From: Gammaproteobacteria bacterium UBA3532
GTDB lineage: Bacteria > Pseudomonadota > Gammaproteobacteria > Enterobacterales > UBA3532
Assembly (NCBI GenBank): GCA_002376965.1
Contig: DFOV01000348.1
Span: forward strand, 643-24,629
DNA length: 23,987 bases
Direction of reading: 5' to 3'
Below are positions 1 to 6,595 of the stretch, piece by piece. Every line of letters starts with the position of its first letter. Within the stretch, counting starts at the first letter, position 1. The notes beneath the pieces are model-generated. The model searched no databases, was not told the origin of the DNA, and was given only the letters and a program-made list of their open reading frames with translations. Made by a program: the position numbers and the translations under genes.

Positions 1-2209
1 ATTTCGCCCGCTCTCCGAACCGGCGTATACACCGGTTTGGGGCGATGATGTTTTCATCGATCAGAAAAACCCCGACTGGTTAAACGACCTAACCAATTAC
101 AGCAACCGAGGCACGGCACCTTTTACCGCAGAGGGCGATGCGTCGCTTTATGCTGACTTTATGGGCTTTGATGATCTCAACACATCATTGCCAACAGTTA
201 TCGAAGGCTGGATAGATGTTTATAAATTTTGGATCAGCGAATATAAGATCGATGGCTTTCGTGTCGATACAGTGCCCCATGTTCATATGGAGTTTTGGCA
301 ACAGTTTGCGCCGGAGCTGACAGCTTTCGCCGCAGAGCAAGGCATGCCTCATTTTAGAATGTTTAGCGAAGTGGCTGATCCGTCGATTGCTCGAATTAGT
401 GAGTTTGTGCGAACAGGCCGCATGAACTCCGCACTGGATTTTCCAACCCGCTCGGTGATTCAACGTGCCGTCGGGTTAGGCGCTGGAACGAACAACATTA
501 ACGATGTTGTTGAAGCCGATGACTATTACAACGACACCCACACAAACGCCCATAAACTAGGCACTTTTATTAGCAACCACGATTTTGGCCGCATTGGTTG
601 GGTCATTAAAGATATGAAACCCGATGTCACCGATGATGAGCTGTTAAAGCGCGTCCAATTGGCTCATGCCATGCTGTTTTTCAGTCGAGGTGCCCCGATC
701 GTTTATTATGGCGACGAGCAAGGCTTTACCGGCGACAATAATATCGATGAAAATAGCAATCGCCTGGATATGTTCCCCAGTCAAACCGAGGAGTTTATCA
801 ACTATGATTTGGTGGGTACGGATGCTACGGCCGCCGATGATAACTTTGATACTTCCCACCCGCTGTATGTCACGATTCAACAACTCGCAGCGCTAAGAAA
901 GGCGCATCAGACATTGCGTCGAGGGTTACAGATCGGTCGATTTGGTACTGAAGATAGCGAAGGCGGCAATAATTTCGGCGTGCTTGCCTATTCACGTATA
1001 GATATTGAACAGCCATCGCCGATTGAATACCTTGCCGTGTTTAACACCAGCAACGAACCACAAACGGCCACTTTTGCAACAGCCACGCCTGAAGCAGATT
1101 TTATCAGAGTTGGCGATGGCTCTAATACGCCTCTCTCTTCCGATGCAAGCGGTATGGTTACAGTAACCGCAGCACCACTTAGTTATGCTGTTTACGCAGC
1201 GAACAAAGCGATAGCCGAATCGGATGCGCCTTTTACCGCCCAATTCGCCGAAGTTGAAGCGTCGTCATCTGCCGGAGATATCGAAGTAGAAGTTCTCGTT
1301 GAGGGAGACCAATTTGCCCTGGTTGACTTCTATGTGCAGCAAGGCGATGAGCCCATGACCTATATCGGCTCGGATAAGACAGCGCCTTATCGCATTTATT
1401 GGCCAAGCCAGCATATTGTGCGTGAAGACATCACCTTTCATTTTGAAGCATCCAACCGAACCGGAGCTAGCATCAGCGGTGAAACTGTGCGCACGGTCGA
1501 TAATCGTCGGATTGACCAAGTGAATGTTCACTACCAAAACGGAAATCAGCGCCAATTAATGATTGCTTACAATCAAGTCGGCTATCAATATGGCCCCTTC
1601 AACCTGAATGAAGGCACTATTCCTATCCAGCTCTCAGGCGAAAACAGTTATCTGCATTTGGTCTTTCAAGACCGCCCCGATATCAACCAGTTTTTAATTG
1701 ATGATGTCATACGTATCAACACCCAGGAGGTTTTATTACCTGGCAGTCAGCAAACGGAGCAAGGGAAATGGGTAGTCGATCTATACATCAACAATGACCA
1801 TGAACTGGCAACCACCAACAACTTTAACGCAACTGAAAAAGCCCCGGTTTTGGTCAACCAACCTGATGCGCCAGAACCCTTTGATGTCGACATTTATATT
1901 CGCGGCTCTAACAACAGTTGGGAAGCGCGGGAAAGCGACAGGATGGAATATCTCGGCAATCACATATATCGCACGGAAATCCGCATCAATGACGCGATAA
2001 CCGAATTTAAGGTTGCCGATGCTCAGTGGCTGGATGCAGATATCGGCGGGTTAATCACCGACTCGCCAGAGATTTATTCACGCGGAGGGCCAAACCTAAC
2101 CTTTGAAGCGCCAGAAACAAACCGGAGCTACTATTTTTATTACATTCAAAAGCCTGACGAAGACGGGAATGTTGAAAAAATCCATCAGATCTTTCGTGTC
2201 GAGGATTAA
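1..2209 (+). CDS. GH13 alpha-amylase family glycoside hydrolase (5' end cut by window)
   Basis: The reading frame is open from base 2, so the N-terminus lies outside the window and about 735 residues are visible. The GH13 catalytic signatures are clear: the nucleophile Asp in GFRVDTVPH (codon 266-268), the acid/base Glu in MFSEVAD (codon 368-370) and the transition-state Asp in SNHD (codon 581-583). A second start-like ATG at 161 lies inside the barrel and is not the true start. After the catalytic part come an Ig-like segment of the FYV...TAPY...W type (about nt 1230-1510), a segment beginning VNVHYQNG (about 1515-1830) and a final module with IYIRGSNNSWE and FKVADAQW (about 1875-2200) that resembles small starch-binding beta-sandwiches. 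The probable role is extracellular or periplasmic hydrolysis of alpha-glucans. The catalytic assignment is firm; the accessory-domain names are inference. Confidence 0.9.
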   Translation, partial: FRPLSEPAYTPVWGDDVFIDQKNPDWLNDLTNYSNRGTAPFTAEGDASLYADFMGFDDLNTSLPTVIEGWIDVYKFWISEYKIDGFRVDTVPHVHMEFWQQFAPELTAFAAEQGMPHFRMFSEVADPSIARISEFVRTGRMNSALDFPTRSVIQRAVGLGAGTNNINDVVEADDYYNDTHTNAHKLGTFISNHDFGRIGWVIKDMKPDVTDDELLKRVQLAHAMLFFSRGAPIVYYGDEQGFTGDNNIDENSNRLDMFPSQTEEFINYDLVGTDATAADDNFDTSHPLYVTIQQLAALRKAHQTLRRGLQIGRFGTEDSEGGNNFGVLAYSRIDIEQPSPIEYLAVFNTSNEPQTATFATATPEADFIRVGDGSNTPLSSDASGMVTVTAAPLSYAVYAANKAIAESDAPFTAQFAEVEASSSAGDIEVEVLVEGDQFALVDFYVQQGDEPMTYIGSDKTAPYRIYWPSQHIVREDITFHFEASNRTGASISGETVRTVDNRRIDQVNVHYQNGNQRQLMIAYNQVGYQYGPFNLNEGTIPIQLSGENSYLHLVFQDRPDINQFLIDDVIRINTQEVLLPGSQQTEQGKWVVDLYINNDHELATTNNFNATEKAPVLVNQPDAPEPFDVDIYIRGSNNSWEARESDRMEYLGNHIYRTEIRINDAITEFKVADAQWLDADIGGLITDSPEIYSRGGPNLTFEAPETNRSYYFYYIQKPDEDGNVEKIHQIFRVED

Positions 2210-2228
2210 AGCAGCAACATGCCACTGA

Positions 2229-2287
2229 CTTCGACAAGCCCGGCCAACCTGTTCGCTGAGCTTGTCGGTTCGCTGAGCTTGTCGAAG
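2229..2287. repeat. Inverted plus tandem intergenic repeat
   Basis: The 11-bp arms cttcgacaagc (2229-2239) and gcttgtcgaag (2277-2287) are perfect reverse complements. Inside, the 17-bp unit gttcgctgagcttgtcg occurs twice in direct tandem (2251-2267 and 2268-2284). The core resembles the CTTCGACAAGCTCAGC-type intergenic repeat that recurs in many bacterial genomes. It lies 20 bp after the amylase stop and could act as a hairpin terminator, though no T-run follows. Confidence 0.75.
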
Positions 2288-2395
2288 CGAGCTTGAGTCA
2301 TATCCAGACAGGCATAGCCCTTTGGTGACGGCAAGTCTAAGGTCGACTAAAATCATACTAGTATCGAAGAAGCTACATTGCGACAAGGACTCCAC

Positions 2396-2604
2396 ATGAC
2401 TAAATCAAAACTATTCCTAATTGCCGCTCCAAGACACCAGCAGGATTGTGCGGCCCGAACCACTATTTCTTGCCAGGTCATATGTATCTGATTTTTCCAG
2501 ATGCATTTGGGGCCGCAATGTCTGCTGAAGTAGTACTAACGAAAAAAGACCAATGGTATATTTACGTCAAACAACAGCTAGAATTGAATGGCAACAAGAA
2601 TTAG
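2396..2604 (+). pseudogene. Candidate frameshifted small secreted-protein gene
   Basis: An AAGGA ribosome-binding site (2385-2389) lies 6 nt before an ATG at 2396. The opening codons read MTKSKLFLIAA, a signal-peptide-like start, but the frame stops after 31 codons. Another frame continues without a stop from before 2416 to the TAG at 2602-2604. It reads through AGLCGPNHYFLPGHM, LIFPDAFGAAMSAEV and KKDQWYIYVKQQL, which looks like genuine protein sequence. One inserted base near 2428-2431 would join the two parts into a protein of about 70 residues. I do not recognise the family. This could be a decayed gene or an assembly indel. Confidence 0.4.
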
Positions 2605-2654
2605 TCACAACTTATCAGCAACACTTCATTTCAATAAATAAGGACATACAAAAA

Positions 2655-3055
2655 ATGAAGAAAACTCTACAAGCCCTGATACTAGCTAGCACAGCCATGG
2701 CCACAACCGCCTTCGCTGCCAATATGTCACAAACCAAAATGGAAGATATCGTTCACAGCATGGCGACCAAAGCAGAAGGTAATAAAGGGTACGTCCGATT
2801 TGAATATCAGGGTGTAACGATGTTATTGATCTCCGATGTCACCCACAATCGCATGCGCATTATTGCTCCGGTCGCCACCTTTGCTGATCTGAATGAAAGC
2901 CATAAGGAAGCCATGCTTGAGTCCAACTTTCACCGTAGCCTGGATGCTCGATATGCCATAAGCGATGGCATCGTCTACTCGGCTTATATCCCCCCCTTGC
3001 ACTAACTTTCGGAAGCGAATACTCCAGCGGTGAATTAAGTTTTGGAAACAAGTAA
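2655..3055 (+). pseudogene. Frameshifted exported YbjN/secretion-chaperone-like protein
   Basis: The start is taken at ATG 2655 because AAGGA (2640-2644) lies 10 nt upstream and MKKTLQALILASTAMATTAFAA is a good signal peptide. The longer frame back to 2553 has neither feature. The intact part ends at TAA 3003-3005 (116 residues). It contains GYVRFEYQGVTMLLISD, NRMRIIAPVA and LDARYAISDGIVYSAYIPPL, a pattern I associate with small YbjN/type III chaperone-fold proteins. A run of seven C (2990-2996) precedes the stop. With eight C the frame would continue through ALTFGSEYSSGELSFGNK to TAA 3053-3055, a natural-looking C-terminus. From memory, relatives have about 20 more residues between PPL and FG, so a small deletion is also possible. 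The fold assignment is tentative. Confidence 0.55.
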
Positions 3056-3190
3056 GGGCTTGCACTCTGATATTTTAGAAATAGAGCGAATCATTCGCGT
3101 AGACCACGCGGGTGAGCGGGGGGCGATCAGTATCTACCGAGCACAATTAGCAATAGCTCGCCTATTTTACCAAGATATCGTTGCTGAGTT
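3042..3190 (+). pseudogene. coq7: N-terminal fragment of demethoxyubiquinone hydroxylase (Coq7)
   Basis: The frame beginning at TTG 3042 reads LHSDILEIERIIRVDHAGE then RGAISIYRAQLAIARLFYQD, matching the N-terminus of the Coq7 di-iron hydroxylase that modifies the ubiquinone ring. Only the first iron-ligand Glu (in RVDHAGE) is present. The later ExxH and Glu ligands, about three quarters of the usual ~215 residues, are missing. The similarity ends at about 3186-3197; after that the frame reads the antisense of the convergent beta-propeller gene until a stop at 3270-3272. This is a nonfunctional remnant, probably left by a deletion. No convincing ribosome-binding site is seen, and the start overlaps the end of the preceding frameshifted gene. 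Confidence 0.7.
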
Positions 3191-4408
3191 ACTCTCATCT
3201 GGAAAGTTGTCATTATCATCATCACTATCCTTGGCATCGATAGTGCCATCACCATCGGTATCTATCGCATGAAACTGGCGCTGTGCATTGTGGCCCAGCG
3301 TTGGCCAATACCCCGATTGAAGGCCTGTCGCGGTGGTCTCGATGGCATAAAAATGCTTACTGGTCGAACCAAGATATAGCGTTCCTGTGCTATCAATTAG
3401 CGGCGATGTCAGCAACCACTCACCGGTATCATAACTCCATACAAGGTTGCCACTTCGATCAAGCGCGTACAGGTTGCCGTCTCTAGCTGGTAGATAAATA
3501 AGGTCATCGTTGCCGAGTGTTGGTGTAGCCGCAAGCACATCATCTGTAGTGAAATGCCACATTTCTAACCCAAACGGCGTCAACGCATAGAAGTTTTTAT
3601 CCCAGCTGGGGATATAGATGGTATTGGTTGAGCTGATAACCGGCGAAGCATCAATTTTTCCGCCAGTGGCAAAACGCCAAAGTTCTGTTCCATCTGAGTC
3701 AACCATATAGACGATGCCATCGCTGCTGCCAAATACGATATCTCCTTGGGATGCAATGGCCGGGGGTGCAATATCACCACCAGTTTCGAATCGCCACTTT
3801 AATGTCCCATTAGGGTTAATCGCATACAGGTGGTCATCAAAAGACCCCACGTAGATGGTTCCATCAGGTGCTACGACAGGTGATGTTGATATATTAGAGA
3901 CGCCGTCAAAAACCCAAACCAGGTTACCATCGGCATCCAGTGCATGCAGACTATTTCTTGGCACATAAATTTCACCATTTGGGCCTACTGCCGCACTGCG
4001 CGTACCAGAAAAGTTGCTGCTATATATCCATTGCTGTTCACCCAGAGGACTGACCGCATGCAAACCCGCGCTGGTGCTGACATAGATTGTTCCGTCCGGT
4101 GCCAAAACAGGAGAATCGATAATTGTCGCTCCAAATGCTCCTGGCGTCAGAGCTTGATATTGCCAGAGCAGCTCACCCGACGATGACATCGCGTTTAAAA
4201 AGCCATCGTGATCACCAAAATAGATCGTGCCATCTTGCGCTAAGGCCGCTGAGGAGCGAATTTGATCCGATGTGGTGTGCGTCCACAATAAATCGCCTGG
4301 CGCGGCCTGTGCTAATGGGTGAAAACCACACAAAACCGATATAAAAAGCAAAACACGATTAAACACACGAGTGCTCAACCACGTAGCATTTGTAGCAAAC
4401 CAAGTCAT
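3167..4408 (-). CDS. Exported PQQ-like beta-propeller protein with thrombospondin type 3 tail, probably 3'-truncated
   Basis: The 413-residue frame starts with a hydrophobic signal segment (VLLFISVLCGFHPLAQA, cleavage near residue 35). It then has about eight repeats of the form SPVVAPDGTIYVGS..LYAINPNGTLKWRF, the hallmark of PQQ-binding-like (BamB/PQQ_2) beta-propellers. Residues about 384-405 (DTDGDGTIDAKDSDDDNDN) form a thrombospondin type 3 calcium-binding repeat. The last residues, SNSATISW, come from the junction with the coq7 fragment, so the original C-terminus was probably longer. It is predicted to be periplasmic or surface-associated. No PQQ enzyme partner is nearby and its function is unknown. 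Confidence 0.75.
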   Translation of the reverse strand: MTWFATNATWLSTRVFNRVLLFISVLCGFHPLAQAAPGDLLWTHTTSDQIRSSAALAQDGTIYFGDHDGFLNAMSSSGELLWQYQALTPGAFGATIIDSPVLAPDGTIYVSTSAGLHAVSPLGEQQWIYSSNFSGTRSAAVGPNGEIYVPRNSLHALDADGNLVWVFDGVSNISTSPVVAPDGTIYVGSFDDHLYAINPNGTLKWRFETGGDIAPPAIASQGDIVFGSSDGIVYMVDSDGTELWRFATGGKIDASPVISSTNTIYIPSWDKNFYALTPFGLEMWHFTTDDVLAATPTLGNDDLIYLPARDGNLYALDRSGNLVWSYDTGEWLLTSPLIDSTGTLYLGSTSKHFYAIETTATGLQSGYWPTLGHNAQRQFHAIDTDGDGTIDAKDSDDDNDNFPDESNSATISW

Positions 4409-4702
4409 AAATTATTTCTCTTCGCCCCAACAATGAACACTTCCGACAGATGTAAGCAGGCAATCCTTGCCTTGCCCGTTGGCGCATCATACGTTAAGTG
4501 CAGCGCGACACTCAAGATTGATTATTTTTTGTACATTATTAACTAAAATCAAGTGGATATCTCAACCGAAAAATGATGCGCCGCATCATTTATTGGTAAC
4601 TAATCGTCACAGACCTTCTTTTTGTTATACCTTAGGATTATTTCGAACCAGTCAAATACGTCTTACATATAAGAATTTCTGACGATAGCGTCATTAAAAC
4701 AA
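4409..4702. promoter_or_regulatory. Intergenic region upstream of the beta-propeller gene
   Basis: This 294-bp gap holds no supported gene. It should contain the promoter of the minus-strand beta-propeller gene and the 3' end signals of the cyclase gene. The word gcgcatcat at 4482-4490 recurs in the dyad at 4571-4591. No convincing -35/-10 pair was found. Confidence 0.35.
4571..4591 (-). terminator. Perfect 10-bp dyad, possible terminator of the cyclase gene
   Basis: The arms aaatgatgcg (4571-4580) and cgcatcattt (4582-4591) are perfect reverse complements around one base. Read on the minus strand, the hairpin ends in a run of five T, 112 bp after the cyclase stop, as in a weak intrinsic terminator. 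The very short loop would also fit a dimeric regulator's operator. Confidence 0.4.
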
Positions 4703-6280
4703 CTAACGGAGGGAGTAGTGAGACTTCAAAGCCTGATGATTACTTTGGGTGTAATTCTTGCCGCGATACCCCCACGAATCGACCTCTTTATCATCCAGCT
4801 CGACCCAAGCATGCAAAGCGAGCACCTGCTTTTGGCGCTGCAGTTCACTTAGCGTGAGAAAATAGGCCAACGCTTGTTCAGCCTCCGACTTGTCATCGTA
4901 GCCACGCATCAGTTGATCTAGTCGTTGGTAATAGGTTTCTTTGATGTACTGGTGTTCGAAGCTGGAGAGTAGACGCCATGCCGCCATGTATTGCTGGCCA
5001 TGATGGCCGTCGATTTTTTCCAATGCCCAGCGTTTTGCCTTAGCTGGATAGTGCTTGGTGGCGATATCAAACCCTGGATCGCTCCAGCCTGTCGCGGCGG
5101 TGTGAGTGAAGATTTTTTCCAGATAGCTAAAAATCCGATCCTCTTGCTCTGCGCCGTTATCCAAGGCCCTTAGAAACAGCTTTAACCGCGTATGATAGGT
5201 TAAATGCTGGTCGAGTATTTTTTCCATTTCAAGTGGCAACTGAGGGTCATCCGGATATTCATCTAGCAGGCGGTAGAAGCGGCTGAAATATTGACTATCT
5301 GTCGGATTATTCTTTAACCAGATAATCTCTTTGCGCTTTTTCAGCGCGGGAATACGCTGCTGTAGCTCAGAAAGGTAGCCATGCTCCTGAACCATTCGCC
5401 TTACCCACTCCAATGCTTCGTCTGGATCATCAAACTGAGCAATGCGCTTGTCGGCGAAGTCTATCGCCATCGCCAACGACTCGGCCCTTAGGTGCTCATG
5501 CCCCATAGCACTATCCAAACGAGCGATAGCCTGATCAAAATCGGATACTTCTGCAAAGAAGCTTGCTTCATTGTGCGCATTTTGCACCGGGTAGATGGCT
5601 GACAAGTAATACGCCATCGTTCCTACCCCAACAACAAATAGAGAGGCGATAGCTGCTTTAAGCTTATATGAGCGAGAACGGGCTACTCCGTCACCAGGAC
5701 TCAGTTCGCTTTTAGCTTTTTGGTTGATCGCCTCAATAAACCCATCCACATCGATTTTGGCACCAGGATCTTGAATGGCCTGATAGACCTTGATCGGATA
5801 AGGAATGCCTTTAAACAGCTTTTCCCCCACTTCGGCCGACGGTGCCTCCGCACGGTTCATTGCCAGGTAAGTTGACTCAGTGAAATAAACTTCGCCTGCT
5901 TCTGCAATCCCTTCAAGGCGCGCGGCGATATTCACCGGCTCGCCCAATACATCGTCGTTGGCAAAATAGACTTCGCCAGTATTAATCGCTACTCGTACTT
6001 CTAACTTATCGCCATCATCGTCCAACTGTTCATTGTGTTGGCGCAATACCGCTTGAATAGCAACACCACACTGTACTGCGTTGGTTGGGCTTTCAAAGTA
6101 AACCAGGTAGGCATCGCCGATGGTTTTAACTATGGTTCCGCCAAAATGCTGAAAAACCGGTGGAAGCAAGCGATCATGCAACGCCTGCAGCTTCATCAGT
6201 CCATCACGACTACTTTGCGAAACTCGCTCAGTAAATCCCTTGATATCGGTAAACATAATGGTGAGATTTCGCGTCGCCAT
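4703..6280 (-). CDS. Membrane-anchored class III adenylate cyclase
   Basis: Residues 1-170 form a class III nucleotide cyclase domain. All six functional positions are canonical for adenylate cyclases and have the spacing of characterised enzymes: metal-binding D12 (TDIKGFT) and D56 (IGDAY), adenine-selecting K52 and D110, and transition-state N117 and R121 (VNIAARLE). It should therefore make cAMP from ATP. A single membrane helix follows (about 209-230, AAIASLFVVGVGTMAYYLSA). Beyond it is a helix-rich region of about 295 residues that I cannot assign, presumably periplasmic and perhaps sensory. The start ATG has an AGGAAGGA ribosome-binding site. The gene is divergent from the MalS-like amylase and shares its intergenic region. 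Having the catalytic domain before the helix and the possible sensor after it reverses the commoner order. Confidence 0.9.
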   Translation of the reverse strand: MATRNLTIMFTDIKGFTERVSQSSRDGLMKLQALHDRLLPPVFQHFGGTIVKTIGDAYLVYFESPTNAVQCGVAIQAVLRQHNEQLDDDGDKLEVRVAINTGEVYFANDDVLGEPVNIAARLEGIAEAGEVYFTESTYLAMNRAEAPSAEVGEKLFKGIPYPIKVYQAIQDPGAKIDVDGFIEAINQKAKSELSPGDGVARSRSYKLKAAIASLFVVGVGTMAYYLSAIYPVQNAHNEASFFAEVSDFDQAIARLDSAMGHEHLRAESLAMAIDFADKRIAQFDDPDEALEWVRRMVQEHGYLSELQQRIPALKKRKEIIWLKNNPTDSQYFSRFYRLLDEYPDDPQLPLEMEKILDQHLTYHTRLKLFLRALDNGAEQEDRIFSYLEKIFTHTAATGWSDPGFDIATKHYPAKAKRWALEKIDGHHGQQYMAAWRLLSSFEHQYIKETYYQRLDQLMRGYDDKSEAEQALAYFLTLSELQRQKQVLALHAWVELDDKEVDSWGYRGKNYTQSNHQALKSHYSLR

Positions 6281-6595
6281 AGCGATTCCTTCCTATTTCG
6301 TCCAATGGTCATAACATTTCGGAGTTAAAAAACTGGCTTTAGAAAAGCGCAGTGCAACATTACTTCCTACGGAATCATAACGGATAAGTAAATAAGCACA
6401 AGCTCGCAATACTTCTCACTTACGCCACTTACGACATCGCCACGTAGAGAGAAAAGCTTGTATATTGACCCCGATCAACCTTAGTATGAACAGGCTTGTT
6501 TACTATTAAAAGCGCAAAACTTTAGCAAGCATATATAAAAATCTTTTCTCGTGGAGCCTGCATAGCCCACGCGATAAGCGCTAGTGGAGATAACA
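6281..6595. promoter_or_regulatory. Divergent promoter region between cyclase and amylase genes
   Basis: This 315-bp region holds no gene. It contains the FNR-type box at 6465-6478 and an AT-rich stretch (6500-6545). Close to the amylase start is a small hairpin, CGTGG (6550-6554) with CCACG (6567-6571). No CRP consensus was seen here. Confidence 0.55.
6465..6478 (+). promoter_or_regulatory. FNR/Anr-type box upstream of the MalS-like amylase
   Basis: The sequence TTGAC-CCCG-ATCAA differs by one base from the FNR/Anr consensus TTGAT-N4-ATCAA. Its centre is 6471.5. A -10-like TACTAT lies at 6501-6506, which would put transcription near 6513, so the box would sit at about -41.5, the class II activator position. 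This predicts stimulation of amylase transcription at low oxygen, with a leader of about 80 nt. Confidence 0.55.

Noticed and set aside
2553..2654. N-terminal extension of the YbjN-like protein to 2553
   Set aside because: The internal ATG 2655 has both a ribosome-binding site and the signal peptide; the extension reads through the end of another candidate frame.
6465..6470. TTGACC as a standard -35 element
   Set aside because: No -10 lies at 16-18 bp; the full TTGAC-N4-ATCAA dyad fits an FNR-type box better.
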